Positions 29,424 to 38,825 are shown, counted from the stretch's first letter. The stretch: DNA of 64,000 nt from Mesorhizobium japonicum MAFF 303099 (GCF_000009625.1 NC_002678.2:5302001-5366000), one strand, 5' to 3'. Translations and numbers: made by a program. The notes: a model not told the origin generated them from the sequence alone.

Positions 29424-30140
29424 ATGCGAAACAACAGCGAACTGACGACCATCGGCTTCGACGCCGACGACACGCTTTGGCAGAACGAGCAGTTCTTCCG
29501 CATGACGGAGAAGCGTTTCGCCGCCATGCTTGCCGACCATGGCGAGGAGAACCAGATTTCGGCGCGATTGCTCGAGGCCGAGCGGCGCAACCTTGCCGTC
29601 TATGGCTTCGGCATCAAGGGGTTCACCCTGTCGATGATCGAAACGGCGATCGAGGTCACCGACGGGCGCGTACCGGCTTCGGTCATAGCGCAGATCCTCG
29701 AGGCCGGCCGAGAGATGCTGAGCCACCCGATCGAGGTCTTGCCGCATGTGCGCGAGACGGTGGGGAAACTTGCCGGCGCCTACCGCCTCGTGCTGATCAC
29801 CAAGGGCGACCTCTTCGACCAGGAGCGCAAGCTGGCCGGGTCCGGCCTCGGCGACCTGTTCGACGCGGTCGAGATCGTCAGCGACAAGAATGCCGCGACC
29901 TATTCCCGCCTTTTCAGCCGCCACGGCGACGGTCCGGCAAAGAGCATGATGGTCGGCAATTCGCTGAAGTCGGACGTGGTGCCGGCCATCAAGGCCGGCG
30001 GCTGGGGTGTCCATGTGCCGCACGAACTCACCTGGGTGCTCGAGCATGTCCAGGCGCCGCTCGCCGAGCCGCGGTTTCGCCAGATATCGGACCTCGGGCA
30101 ATTGCCCGAACTGGTGCAAACCATCACGAGGAGAAATTGA
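29424..30140 (+). CDS. HAD-superfamily hydrolase
   Basis: 238 aa. Motif I is IGFDADDTLW with the nucleophile and acid Asp; motif II is LVLITKGD; the Lys is in KLAGSGLGDLFDAVEIVSDKNAATY; motif IV region is MMVGNSLKSDVVPAIKAGG. The cap between residues about 20 and 95 is helical (type C1). It is a phosphatase-type hydrolase of unknown substrate. The ATG at 29424 is chosen because GGAAGG lies upstream and the first strand starts immediately; a longer frame reaching back to 29127 overlaps the divergent puuA-like gene and is rejected. Confidence 0.87.
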   Translation: MRNNSELTTIGFDADDTLWQNEQFFRMTEKRFAAMLADHGEENQISARLLEAERRNLAVYGFGIKGFTLSMIETAIEVTDGRVPASVIAQILEAGREMLSHPIEVLPHVRETVGKLAGAYRLVLITKGDLFDQERKLAGSGLGDLFDAVEIVSDKNAATYSRLFSRHGDGPAKSMMVGNSLKSDVVPAIKAGGWGVHVPHELTWVLEHVQAPLAEPRFRQISDLGQLPELVQTITRRN

Positions 30141-30147
30141 TCGCGCT

Positions 30148-30591
30148 TTAGCGGCTTATCAGGCGATCGATTACCGGTTGCAGCCGCTCGGGCGTGATTG
30201 GCTTGGCGACGACGGCGTCAATCACGTTCGACAGGCCCAGGCTCTCCGGCGTACCGGTCTTGGTTGAAAGCAGGATCACGGGAGGAAAGGATTTTCCCGA
30301 AGCCCGTCGCAACGTTTCGATGCCGGACATCAGGGTGTCGCAGTCCTTGTTGTCCGTGCCGCCATCCAGCACGATCACGCCTGGCACCAGTGTTCGCAAC
30401 GTCTTCGCCGCCATGTCGGGCGATTCCGAGATTGGCTTGAGCCCGGATCGCTCGACGATCTTCGACACCACCACACGATTGATCGGCGATTTCCCGACAA
30501 CAAGCACTTGTGAGGGACTGCGCATCGTCTCGGTGCTTGAATCCTGGGTCACCAGATTCGGATATTTTGCGGTCTCGCCCTTGTTACTCAC
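30148..30591 (-). CDS. Single-domain response regulator (CheY-like receiver)
   Basis: Receiver domain over residues about 27-145: QVLVVGKSPINRVVV is strand one, the phospho-acceptor Asp is in GVIVLDGGTD, the switch Ser/Thr in VILLSTK, and the conserved Lys in VVAKPITPERL. The acidic pair that normally follows strand one is replaced by GKSP, so metal-assisted phosphorylation may be weak or absent. There is no output domain. Start is GTG at 30591 or ATG at 30525 (residue 23), which better matches the domain edge. No partner kinase is adjacent. It converges with the HAD gene with 7 bp between the stops. Confidence 0.78.
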   Translation of the reverse strand: MSNKGETAKYPNLVTQDSSTETMRSPSQVLVVGKSPINRVVVSKIVERSGLKPISESPDMAAKTLRTLVPGVIVLDGGTDNKDCDTLMSGIETLRRASGKSFPPVILLSTKTGTPESLGLSNVIDAVVAKPITPERLQPVIDRLISR

Positions 30592-30770
30592 TGGGCACCC
30601 AAGTCGGCCAAGAAGCTCGCCCCTATTTCAATGCAGAGTTGAATCTGGCCGACAATTGGCGTGAGATCGCACCCCATGTCAAGTTGAAATAAAAGGCTTC
30701 CGAAAACGCCTCCCGCGATAGTGGAGTCAAGCAACAGTACTGTACTGCCCTGTCCACGGATTGGTTGCGT

Positions 30771-30809
30771 AAAAATAAAATTCACCTGCGCATACACTGC
30801 GCAGGTGAA
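30771..30809 (-). terminator. Rho-independent terminator after the aceA unit
   Basis: TTCACCTGCGCA and TGCGCAGGTGAA form a perfect 12-bp stem around TACAC, and on the minus strand it is followed by TTTTATTTTT. It ends the transcript of aceA plus the small gene. Confidence 0.92.
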
Positions 30810-30832
30810 GGGCCGGTTGCAACGATTTCCAG

Positions 30833-31075
30833 TCAGCCATGGCTCTGCTGTGTGACGATCACCGGGATCAGCAGATCGCCCCAATTGCCGTCGCCGCCAT
30901 GGTGCCTCGCCGAGCGCACCAGCTCCACCGAGACGCCGGCCTCGACCGCCTTCATCACCGACTGGTTGAGCCTGTGCAGATCGTTGGCCAGCATGCGGAT
31001 CGTCGCCTGCTGGTCGACGCTCATCGTGGTCGATTGTTCTTCTGCCCGTTCCTTGACGCGGCTTATCGATGCCAT
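30833..31075 (-). CDS. Small protein of unknown function downstream of aceA
   Basis: 80 aa, acidic to neutral, with a predicted helical N-terminal half (residues about 10-50) and a short hydrophobic end (GDLLIPVIVT). No membrane helix or signal. I do not recognise a characterised domain. The start is well supported by AGGAG 8 nt upstream. It lies 57 bp after aceA on the same strand and before the shared terminator, so it is probably co-transcribed with isocitrate lyase and may modulate it; that is inference only. Confidence 0.75.
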   Translation of the reverse strand: MASISRVKERAEEQSTTMSVDQQATIRMLANDLHRLNQSVMKAVEAGVSVELVRSARHHGGDGNWGDLLIPVIVTQQSHG

Positions 31076-31132
31076 TGGTCTTCTCCTGTGTCTGAAGGCC
31101 CTGTTGGGCGTTTCCTCGGTGTTTCTGAACCG

Positions 31133-32422
31133 CTATTCCGCGGCTGGTCTGAACTGTGCGTGCTCGGTCGATTCATGCATGGCGGTGGTCGACGACTTGC
31201 CGCCGGTGATTGCCATCGACACGGCGTCGAAATAGCCGGTGCCGACCTCGCGCTGGTGCTTGGTCGCGGTGTAGCCATTGGCCTCCGCCGCGAATTCGGC
31301 TTCCTGCAACTCGGAATAGGCGGCCATCTGCCGTTCCTTGTAGCCACGCGCCAGTTCGAACATGCCGTAGTTGAGCTGGTGGAAGCCGGCGAGCGTGATG
31401 AACTGGAACTTGTAGCCCATGGCGCCGAGTTCCCTCTGGAATTTGGCGATCGTCGCGTCGTCGAGATTCTTCTTCCAGTTGAACGAGGGCGAGCAATTAT
31501 AGGCGAGCAGCTTGCCCGGATGGTGCCTGCGCACGCCCTCGGCGAATTTTTTGGCCTGTGCCAGGTCCGGCTTCGAGGTCTCGCACCAGATCAGGTCCGC
31601 GTGAGGTGCATAGGCGACGGCCCGCGCGATGCAGGGCTCGATGCCGTTCCTGACCTGGTAGAAGCCTTCCACCGTGCGCCCGGCATCGTAGTCGACGAAG
31701 GGCTGGTCGCGCTCGTCGATGTCGGATGTCAGAAGCTTCGCGGCTTCGGCGTCGGTGCGTGCCACGACCAGCGTCGGCGTGCCCATCACATCCGCTGCCA
31801 GGCGCGCGGCGTTGAGGTTGCGGATATGCGCGGCGGTCGGGATCAGCACCTTGCCGCCGAGATGGCCGCACTTCTTTTCCGACGCCAGCTGATCCTCGTA
31901 GTGAACGCCGGCGGCGCCCGCTTCGATGAACGCCTTCATGATCTCGAAGGCGTTGAGCGGCCCGCCGAAGCCGGCTTCGGCATCGGCAACGATTGGCGCG
32001 AACCAGGTCTCGACCGAAAGCCCATTGCCCTCGGAGGTCTCGATCTGGTCGGCACGCTGCAGCGTCCGGTTGATGCGCTTGACCAGCTCCGGCGCGGCAT
32101 TGGCCGGATAAAGCGACTGGTCGGGATACATCGCCGAGGCAGTGTTGGCGTCGGCGGCGACCTGCCAGCCCGACAAATAGATCGCCTTCAGTCCGGCGCG
32201 CACCTGCTGCATCGCCTGGTTGCCGGACATGGCGCCGAGCGCGTTGACGAAATCCTCCTCGTGGATGAGCTTCCACAGCCGGTTGGCACCCATTTCGGCG
32301 AGACTCTGGCGGATCTGCACCGAGCCGCGCAGCCGTTTCACATCCTCTGGCGAATAGGGACGTTCGATACCGTCGAAGCGACCTTCCGGCGCCGAGGGAA
32401 CGAGATTGTAAAAATCAGTCAT
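31133..32422 (-). CDS. aceA: Isocitrate lyase
   Basis: Splits isocitrate into glyoxylate and succinate, the first step of the glyoxylate shunt, allowing growth on acetate, fatty acids or PHB-derived acetyl-CoA. The catalytic loop [13 protein letters not shown] with the active-site Cys is present, as are the substrate and Mg segments [32 protein letters not shown] and [14 protein letters not shown]. Length of 429 aa is normal. It is divergent from a RamB/ScfR-type regulator across 240 bp containing repeated TGTAAAT elements, a likely control region. Confidence 0.97.
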   Translation of the reverse strand: MTDFYNLVPSAPEGRFDGIERPYSPEDVKRLRGSVQIRQSLAEMGANRLWKLIHEEDFVNALGAMSGNQAMQQVRAGLKAIYLSGWQVAADANTASAMYPDQSLYPANAAPELVKRINRTLQRADQIETSEGNGLSVETWFAPIVADAEAGFGGPLNAFEIMKAFIEAGAAGVHYEDQLASEKKCGHLGGKVLIPTAAHIRNLNAARLAADVMGTPTLVVARTDAEAAKLLTSDIDERDQPFVDYDAGRTVEGFYQVRNGIEPCIARAVAYAPHADLIWCETSKPDLAQAKKFAEGVRRHHPGKLLAYNCSPSFNWKKNLDDATIAKFQRELGAMGYKFQFITLAGFHQLNYGMFELARGYKERQMAAYSELQEAEFAAEANGYTATKHQREVGTGYFDAVSMAITGGKSSTTAMHESTEHAQFRPAAE

Positions 32423-32488
32423 GAGTCACTCCGAAGGATTGATGGACTTTGTCTGCGCGCCAATCTTCTGGCACATCGGGATGTGACT

Positions 32489-32645
32489 GAATTTACATTA
32501 CGGCGCGAAATCAGCCAGAAAAATCAGGCTATGTGGCCGAGGATAAGGGAAAACCTGTGTTGTGTTTGACAGAGGGTTGCTGTAAATCTGTCACAACTGT
32601 AAAAATCACCGGTAGTGGGATCTGCCGCGAATGTCGTGTAAATTC
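32489..32645. promoter_or_regulatory. Repeated TGTAAAT elements in the aceA / regulator intergenic region
   Basis: Four related elements: GAATTTACAT (32489-32498, reverse orientation), TGTAAATC (32581-32588), TGTAAAAA (32598-32605) and GTGTAAATTC (32636-32645, 9 of 10 to the complement of the first). They lie between two divergent genes and are candidate binding sites for the adjacent regulator. A TTGACA at 32566-32571 may be part of a promoter, but no convincing -10 box follows. Confidence 0.45.
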
Positions 32646-32661
32646 CTGTCAAGAAAAGTCG

Positions 32662-34110
32662 ATGGCTGAGCAGAAGATTTTCGCCGGGCCGCGCATCCGC
32701 CGCATCCGCAACGCCAAGGGCCTGACGCAGACGGCGATGGCCGAGGGGCTCGGCATTTCGCCATCCTATCTCAATCTGATCGAGCGCAACCAGCGGCCGC
32801 TGACGGTGCAGCTGATCCTCAAACTGGCGTCGGTCTACAAGGTCGACCCGCATGAGCTGCAGGGCGAGGCGAGAGGGTCGGTCGCCGCCTTGAAGGAAGT
32901 GTTCACCGATCCGCTGCTGGTCGGCGAATTGCCGGGAGACCAGGAGTTGATCGAACTTGCCGAGGCGGCGCCCAATGCGTCCGCGGCGGTGATAAAACTG
33001 TTTCGCGCCTACCGCGAGCAGGCCGAGCGACTGTCCGACCTCAACGAGCTCCTGGCGCGCGAGGGGCGGGCGACCGCACTGTCTGGCGCCCGCCTGCCGA
33101 TCGACGAGGTGCATGAGACCTTCGAACGGCGGCCAAACCATTTTACGGCACTTGAGGAGGAGGCCGAGGCGTTCACCGCGGTGCTCGATCCCGGCGACGA
33201 TCTGTTCGGTGCTTTGAAGGCCTGGCTGAAGCGTGAATACGGCATCGCGGTCAAGGTGCTGCCGGTCGCCACCATGCCGAACTGGCGCCGCCGCTATGAC
33301 CGCCATTCGCAGCGCCTGTTCCTGTCCGAGCGCCTGTCGCCGTTCGACCAGCTGCGCGAGGTGGCGATGGAGGCTTGCCTGATCCGCATGACGGTCACGG
33401 TCGCCGGCGAGATCCAGGCGCTCAAGCTGACCACGGACGAGGCTCGCCGCCTCGCCCGCTTCGAGCTCGGCCGCTATGCCGCGCATGCGCTGATGATGCC
33501 CTACCAGGCCTTTCACGCCGCCGCCGTCCGCGCCCGCTACGACATCGACGTGCTACGCTCACGCTTCGGCGTCTCCTTCGAGCAGGCGGCGAACCGGCTG
33601 ACCATGCTGCAGCGGCAGGGCGCACTCGGCGTGCCCTTCTTCATGCTGGAGGTCGACAATGCTGGAAACCGCTTTCGCAGGGCCGGCAGCCAGGGCTTTC
33701 CGCACAGCCGCTTTGGCGGCGGCTGTCCCAAGCTGCCCGTGCATGCCGCCTTCACCCAGCCGGGTCAGGTTTTCGTCGAAGCGGTGGAAATGCCTGACGG
33801 CGCCGAGTTCCTGTGCATCGCCCGCACGCTGGAAGGGCCGCAGGGCGCGTTCGCGGAGCGCCCGCGCCGCACGGCGCTGCTGCTTGGTTGCGACATCGGC
33901 TTTCGCGACGACATCGTCTATGGCGCGGCGCTGCCCGGCGCCGTGGTCGGCGCAAGGGCTGGACAAGGCGCCGTCGCGGCGACGCCGGTCGGACCCGCCT
34001 GCCGGCTTTGCGAGCGCGTCGGCTGCCTGGCGCGCGCCGAACCGCCGGTGACGCGTCCGCTTGGCCTCGACGAGATGGTGACCGGCCTGAGCGCTTTCGA
34101 CTTCCAGTAA
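32662..34110 (+). CDS. XRE-family regulator with ImmA/IrrE-like and DUF2083 domains (RamB/ScfR type)
   Basis: 482 aa from the ATG at 32662, which has AAGAAAAG upstream. Residues about 8-65 are an XRE helix-turn-helix (IRNAKGLTQTAMAEGLGISPSYLNLIERN). The middle carries the IrrE-like region (QLREVAMEACLIRMTV to YAAHALMMPYQAF) and the C-terminal third is the short-chain-acyl-CoA regulator type domain with a CRLCERVGC cysteine pair. The family contains RamB, a regulator of the glyoxylate shunt, and the gene is divergent from aceA, so control of isocitrate lyase by an acyl-CoA signal is the likely job. The usual HExxH of active ImmA peptidases is not intact. Confidence 0.85.
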   Translation: MAEQKIFAGPRIRRIRNAKGLTQTAMAEGLGISPSYLNLIERNQRPLTVQLILKLASVYKVDPHELQGEARGSVAALKEVFTDPLLVGELPGDQELIELAEAAPNASAAVIKLFRAYREQAERLSDLNELLAREGRATALSGARLPIDEVHETFERRPNHFTALEEEAEAFTAVLDPGDDLFGALKAWLKREYGIAVKVLPVATMPNWRRRYDRHSQRLFLSERLSPFDQLREVAMEACLIRMTVTVAGEIQALKLTTDEARRLARFELGRYAAHALMMPYQAFHAAAVRARYDIDVLRSRFGVSFEQAANRLTMLQRQGALGVPFFMLEVDNAGNRFRRAGSQGFPHSRFGGGCPKLPVHAAFTQPGQVFVEAVEMPDGAEFLCIARTLEGPQGAFAERPRRTALLLGCDIGFRDDIVYGAALPGAVVGARAGQGAVAATPVGPACRLCERVGCLARAEPPVTRPLGLDEMVTGLSAFDFQ

Positions 34111-34246
34111 TGCGAGAGCAAAGGTGCCACAATCGTCGCCGGTGTCTGGATCACCCGCGGCGTAACTCTTTGCGTTACGCGAACAGAGCAGTTTTTTGTC
34201 GTCCCTTACGCATCGTCCCGTCCACAAAAGCTCGACAGTCGCGCCC

Positions 34247-35200
34247 ATGACAGACGCAGCATCATCGCCGGGCCTTGTTGCATCGACTTTCTCGCCGCGC
34301 GAGGAACGTGTCGGCATGCTTCTGGTCTTCCTGTCGGCGCTGATGTGGAGTTTCGGCGGCACCATCGCCCGCTTCATCACCGTCGGTGACAGCTGGACGA
34401 TCATCTTCTGGCGCTCCGTCTGGGCCGCCGCATTCCTGGTCTTATTCATGACCTGGCGTGACGGCTGGCGCGGCATGCTGAGATCATTTCGCGACATGGG
34501 CTTGCCTGGCCTTGGTGTGGGGTTCTGTTTCGCCATCGCGTCGACCGCCTTCGTCGTGGCGCTCGCCTACACCACCGTCGCCAACATCCTCTTGATGCAG
34601 GCCGGCGTGCCGCTTCTGGCGGCGCTGTTGGCCTGGGCCTTGTTTCGCGAACGGGTAGGTGTCGTGACCTGGGTGGCGATCGCCGCCGTCATTGCCGGCG
34701 TTGCCATCATGGTATCGGAATCGCTCGATGGCGCCGTCTCGCCCATAGGCGATGGGCTGGCGCTGCTGATCGCGTTCATGTTCTCGATTGCCACCGTCAT
34801 CACAAGGCGGTTCGCCAGCGTGCGGATGACGCCGGCGACCTGTCTCGGCACGCTCCTGGCCGCGGGCTTTGCCGCCTCGCAGGCAGCGGCCTTCACGGTG
34901 TCGGCCGCCGATATGGGCTTTCTCTTTGCCTTCGGCGTGGTCAATCTCGGCATTGGTCTTGCGTTCTTCGCTACCGGCGCGCGGCTGATCCCGGCGGCCA
35001 TCGCGGCACTGCTCGGCACCTTCGAGCCGATCCTTGGGCCGATATGGGTCTGGCTCATCCATTCCGAGGTGCCTTCCGGGCGCACCATCGTCGGCGGCGC
35101 GGTGGTGGTCACCGCGCTGCTCGTCCATATCGGGTTCGAGTTCAAGCGCCAGGCACGGCCGCGGCGAGCAGGGATCACCGGAGTGCCGTCGCCGAATTGA
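34247..35200 (+). CDS. EamA/DMT-family transporter
   Basis: About 317 aa with ten hydrophobic helices in two EamA repeats, beginning GMLLVFLSALMWSFGGTIARFI and, in the second half, LLIAFMFSIATVITRRFA. The ends of both repeats carry the usual ANILLMQAGVPLLAALLAW and AIAALLGTFEPILGPIWVW phrases. Likely an inner-membrane exporter of small metabolites; the substrate cannot be read from sequence. Start at ATG 34247; a TTG further upstream at 34196 is less likely. The gene follows the regulator after 136 bp that contain a GCGTAAC/GTTACGC inverted pair (34160-34180). Confidence 0.83.
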   Translation: MTDAASSPGLVASTFSPREERVGMLLVFLSALMWSFGGTIARFITVGDSWTIIFWRSVWAAAFLVLFMTWRDGWRGMLRSFRDMGLPGLGVGFCFAIASTAFVVALAYTTVANILLMQAGVPLLAALLAWALFRERVGVVTWVAIAAVIAGVAIMVSESLDGAVSPIGDGLALLIAFMFSIATVITRRFASVRMTPATCLGTLLAAGFAASQAAAFTVSAADMGFLFAFGVVNLGIGLAFFATGARLIPAAIAALLGTFEPILGPIWVWLIHSEVPSGRTIVGGAVVVTALLVHIGFEFKRQARPRRAGITGVPSPN

Positions 35201-35526
35201 TGCGGGCCGCTGAAGCTTTGCCATTGACAATGTTGCTGCCGCCCGGGCAGGCTGGGTCCACGGCAACAACAAGACAGGCGTATCTTGCCAAGTCTCCCCG
35301 GCGGCCCGATCGAGACCGCTCCATATTTCTGTATTTCTGTCCGCGCGGCGGCGAAAGCTTCTGACGGCGCCGCGATTCCTTCCAGCCTCGGACGATTGCG
35401 CGGCCGCGACCGGCGTGCCAATCGGCGCTTGTTGTCCCCTGGTAAGCTCAATAGTCTGAAACAAATGCCCGGTCGCGCGTATGTCGCGACGAGCCGGCGA
35501 TGGAACACTGACCAAAGGAGAATAGC
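35201..35526. other. Intergenic leader of the polyamine transporter operon
   Basis: 326 bp without a credible gene. It contains a TTGACA at 35224-35229 and an inverted repeat, TGTTGCTGCCG (35231-35241) and CGGCAACAACA (35261-35271), matching at 10 of 11 positions with a 19-base spacer. It could be an operator or the end of the preceding transcript; no U-tract follows. The potF ribosome site AAAGGAG lies at its right end. Confidence 0.4.
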
Positions 35527-36624
35527 ATGATCCGCAAAGCGCTCTGGCTTTCGGCTACCTCGGTATTTCTGACATTGTTCACACCTGCCGGCCACGCCGA
35601 GGACCGTGTTGTCAACGTCTTCAACTGGTCGGATTACATCGACAGCTCCGTCATCGAGGGCTTCACCAAGCAGACCGGCATCAAGGTCGTCTACGACACC
35701 TTCGATTCCAACGAGATCCTGGAAACGAAGCTGCTTGCCGGTGGTAGCGGCTACGACGTCGTCGTACCCAGCGGCAATTTCCTTGCCCGCCAGATCCAGG
35801 CCGGCGTCTTCCAGAAGCTCGACAAGTCGAAGCTACCGAACATTTCCAACATGTGGGACGTCATTTCGGAACGCACCGCCAAGTACGATCCCGGTAACGA
35901 ATATTCGGTCAACTACATGTGGGGCACCGTCGGCATCGGCTATAACGTCAAGAAGGTGAAAGCGGCGCTCGGCACCGACAAGATCGACAGTTGGGATGTG
36001 TTCTTCAACCCCGAAAGTCTCGCCAAGCTGAAGGATTGCGGCGTCTATGTGCTGGATTCGCCGGCCGACATCATTCCGGCGGCGCTGAAATATGTCGGCC
36101 TCGACCCGAACAGCACCTCGCCTGACGATATCGCCAAGGCCGAGGAAGCCCTGATGAAGGTCCGCCCCTTTATCAGGAAATTCCACTCGTCCGAATATAT
36201 CAACGCCTTGGCCAACGGTGACATCTGCCTGGCTATCGGCTTCTCCGGGGACGTCTTCCAGGCCCGCAACCGCGCCCAGGAGGCCAAGCAGGGTGTCGAG
36301 ATCGGCTATTCCGTGCCGAAGGAAGGCGCCCAGATATGGTTCGACCAGATGGCGATCCCCGCTGATGCGCCGCATGTCGCCGAGGCGCATGAATTCATCA
36401 ACTACATGATGAAGCCGGAAGTCATCGCTAAGTCTTCAAACTTCGTGCTCTACGCCAACGGCAACAAGGCTTCGCAGCAGTTCGTCGACAAGGCGATCTT
36501 GGACGATCCGTCAATCTATCCGGACGAAGCGACGGTGCAGAAGCTCTATACGGTCCAGCCGTACGATCCCAAGGCCCAGCGCGTCATCACGCGCACCTGG
36601 ACCAAGATCGTCACCGGTCAATAA
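35527..36624 (+). CDS. potF: Polyamine ABC transporter substrate-binding protein
   Basis: A 24-residue signal peptide ending at AGHA leads to a mature PotF/PotD-type periplasmic binding protein: VVNVFNWSDYIDSSVIEGFTK is the classic N-terminal segment, with the Trp and Asp that contact the amine. YDVVVPSGNFLARQIQ and NYMWGTVGIGYN follow. It should deliver putrescine or a related polyamine to PotHI. It is the first gene of a potFGHI operon and is separated from potG by a hairpin that probably lets it be expressed in excess, as is common for binding proteins. Confidence 0.93.
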   Translation: MIRKALWLSATSVFLTLFTPAGHAEDRVVNVFNWSDYIDSSVIEGFTKQTGIKVVYDTFDSNEILETKLLAGGSGYDVVVPSGNFLARQIQAGVFQKLDKSKLPNISNMWDVISERTAKYDPGNEYSVNYMWGTVGIGYNVKKVKAALGTDKIDSWDVFFNPESLAKLKDCGVYVLDSPADIIPAALKYVGLDPNSTSPDDIAKAEEALMKVRPFIRKFHSSEYINALANGDICLAIGFSGDVFQARNRAQEAKQGVEIGYSVPKEGAQIWFDQMAIPADAPHVAEAHEFINYMMKPEVIAKSSNFVLYANGNKASQQFVDKAILDDPSIYPDEATVQKLYTVQPYDPKAQRVITRTWTKIVTGQ

Positions 36625-36633
36625 GCATCTGAA

Positions 36634-36669
36634 GCGACCTCGGCGGACAGCTGCCGGGGTCGCGTTTTT
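36634..36669 (+). terminator. Partial terminator / processing hairpin between potF and potG
   Basis: GCGACC-T-CGGC pairs with GCCG-G-GGTCGC around GGACAGCT, followed by GTTTTTG. The short U-run suggests incomplete termination, allowing potF to exceed potGHI. Confidence 0.75.
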
Positions 36670-36704
36670 GGGGCACAAAGCAAGAAACAGCACGGAGTGG
36701 GGAT

Positions 36705-37847
36705 ATGAAATCGCTTGGCAGCATCCGTAGGGATTTCGCGCCATGGAACGACCCGAACGCCAAGCCATACATCCAGTTCGACAACGTCACCAAGAAGTTC
36801 GGTGACTTCACCGCCGTCAACAATCTGTCGCTGACCATCTTCGAGCGCGAGTTCTTCGCCTTGCTCGGCGCCTCGGGTTGCGGCAAGTCGACGCTGCTGC
36901 GGATGCTTGCCGGCTTCGAGGAACCGACGGCCGGCCGTATCCTGCTCGATGGCCAGGATCTGCGTGGCATCCCGCCCTATCGCCGGCCGGTCAACATGAT
37001 GTTCCAGTCCTATGCGCTGTTCCCGCATATGACGGTGGAGAACAACATCGCCTTCGGCCTCAAGCAGGAAGGCATGCCTAAGCCCGATATCGAAAAGCGC
37101 GTCGCCGAGATGCTGAAGCTGGTCAAGTTGGAGCAGTTCGCCAAGCGCAAGCCGCACCAGCTCTCCGGTGGCCAGCGCCAGCGCGTCGCTCTCGCCCGCT
37201 CGGTCGCCAAGCGGCCGAAAGTGCTGCTGCTCGACGAGCCGCTCGGCGCGCTCGACAAAAAGCTGCGCGAGGAAACCCAGTTCGAACTGATGGATTTGCA
37301 GCAGGAGCTCGGTCTCACCTTCGTCGTCGTCACCCACGACCAGGAAGAAGCGATGACCATGGCCGATCGCATCGCCATCATGGACAAGGGCGAGGTCATG
37401 CAGGTGGCGACGCCGGCGGAAGTCTATGAAGCCCCGGCCTCGCGCTTCGTCGCCCATTTCGTCGGCAATGTGAACATGTTCGAGGGCAAGGTCTCCGAGC
37501 GGTCGGCCAACACCACCCGCATCACCGGAGCGAGCGGAGCCCAGATCGTGGTCGAGAATGGTGGTGCCGCGGCCGCGGCCAATGCCGATATCGTCTTCGC
37601 CATCAGGCCGGAGAAGATCAAGGTGTCGTCGAAGAAGCCGGCAGATGCCGTCAACGCGCTGGAAGGCGAGGTCTATGACGTCGCCTATCTCGGCGACATG
37701 ACCGTCTACCACATCAGGCTCGACGATGGGCAGATCGTGCGGGCAAGCGCCTTGAACGCGGCGCGCGTGACCGAGGATCCACTGACCTGGAACGACCGCG
37801 CCTGGGTGTCCTTCCGGCCTGATGCCGGCGTCGTGCTGGCGCGGTAG
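36705..37847 (+). CDS. potG: Polyamine ABC transporter ATP-binding protein
   Basis: 380 aa. Walker A GASGCGKST, Q-loop MMFQSYALFPHM, signature LSGGQRQRVALARS, Walker B VLLLDEPLGALD and the switch His in VVTHDQEEAMTMAD are all present in the first 235 residues. The C-terminal part is a TOBE-type regulatory domain, with FAIRPEKIKVSS and GEVYDVAYLGDMTVYHIRL. It powers import through PotHI in the inner membrane. Spacing to potH is 9 bp. Confidence 0.96.
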   Translation: MKSLGSIRRDFAPWNDPNAKPYIQFDNVTKKFGDFTAVNNLSLTIFEREFFALLGASGCGKSTLLRMLAGFEEPTAGRILLDGQDLRGIPPYRRPVNMMFQSYALFPHMTVENNIAFGLKQEGMPKPDIEKRVAEMLKLVKLEQFAKRKPHQLSGGQRQRVALARSVAKRPKVLLLDEPLGALDKKLREETQFELMDLQQELGLTFVVVTHDQEEAMTMADRIAIMDKGEVMQVATPAEVYEAPASRFVAHFVGNVNMFEGKVSERSANTTRITGASGAQIVVENGGAAAAANADIVFAIRPEKIKVSSKKPADAVNALEGEVYDVAYLGDMTVYHIRLDDGQIVRASALNAARVTEDPLTWNDRAWVSFRPDAGVVLAR

Positions 37848-37856
37848 GGGGCTGAT

Positions 37857-38825
37857 ATGTCCAACATCGCCGTCGCCGATGCCGCCGCGCCACCGACCGC
37901 CGCCAAGCCGTTGCTGACGCGGCTGGGTGCCGGCTTCGTCAACCGGCTCGTCATCATCGTCCCCTACCTCTGGCTGCTGTTCTTCTTCCTCATCCCCTTC
38001 GTCATCGTCTTCAAGATTTCATTGTCGCAGACGGCGATCGCCATGCCGCCCTACACGCCGGTGCTCGACTTCAGCGACGGCATCTCCGGTTTCTTCGCCG
38101 GGTTCCGCGACCTCAACTTCGACAATTATGTCTGGCTGACGCAGGACGCGCTCTATTTCAAGGCCTATGTGACGAGCGTCATCATTGCCGCGATCTCGAC
38201 CGTGCTGACGCTGATCGTCGGCTACCCCATCGCCTATGGCATGTCACGCGCGCCGGCTACTATCCGCCCGACCTTGCTGATGCTGGTCATTCTGCCGTTC
38301 TGGACGTCGTTCCTGATCCGCGTCTATGCCTGGATCGGCATTCTGAAGCCCGAGGGCCTGCTCAACCAGCTGCTCTTGTCGCTGCATATCATCAACCAGC
38401 CGCTGGTCATCCTCAACACCTATACGGCGATCTTCATCGGCATCGTCTATTCCTACCTGCCGTTCATGGTGCTGCCGCTCTATTCGTCACTGGAAAAGAT
38501 GGATTACTCGCTGATCGAGGCGGCCAAGGATCTGGGCTGCCCGCCGACCGCGGCTTTCTGGAAAATCACCTTCCCGCTGTCGCTGCCGGGCGTCATTGCC
38601 GGCTGCCTGCTGGTGTTCATCCCGGCCGTCGGCGAGTTCGTCATTCCCGACCTGCTCGGCGGCTCGCAGACGCTGATGATCGGCAAGACGCTGTGGAACG
38701 AGTTCTTCGCCAACCGCGACTGGCCGGTCTCGTCGGCCGTCGCCGTCATCCTGCTTTTGCTGCTCACCGTGCCGATCATGCTTTTCCAGCAGGCACAGGC
38801 GCGTGCCCAGGAGCAGGGCAAATGA
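37857..38825 (+). CDS. potH: Polyamine ABC transporter permease
   Basis: 322 aa, six membrane helices, with the cytoplasmic EAA loop LIEAAKDLGCPPTAAFWKITFPL that docks on the ATPase. The N-terminal helix is YLWLLFFFLIPFVIVFKISL. It forms the transmembrane pore with PotI. The stop overlaps the potI start by 4 nt. Confidence 0.95.
   Translation: MSNIAVADAAAPPTAAKPLLTRLGAGFVNRLVIIVPYLWLLFFFLIPFVIVFKISLSQTAIAMPPYTPVLDFSDGISGFFAGFRDLNFDNYVWLTQDALYFKAYVTSVIIAAISTVLTLIVGYPIAYGMSRAPATIRPTLLMLVILPFWTSFLIRVYAWIGILKPEGLLNQLLLSLHIINQPLVILNTYTAIFIGIVYSYLPFMVLPLYSSLEKMDYSLIEAAKDLGCPPTAAFWKITFPLSLPGVIAGCLLVFIPAVGEFVIPDLLGGSQTLMIGKTLWNEFFANRDWPVSSAVAVILLLLLTVPIMLFQQAQARAQEQGK

Noticed and set aside
30839..32569. 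576-codon plus-strand frame opposite aceA
   Set aside because: Antisense shadow of isocitrate lyase.
34160..34180. GCGTAAC/GTTACGC inverted pair as terminator of the regulator gene
   Set aside because: Stem is short and the T-run lies 10 bases later; too weak to list as a terminator.
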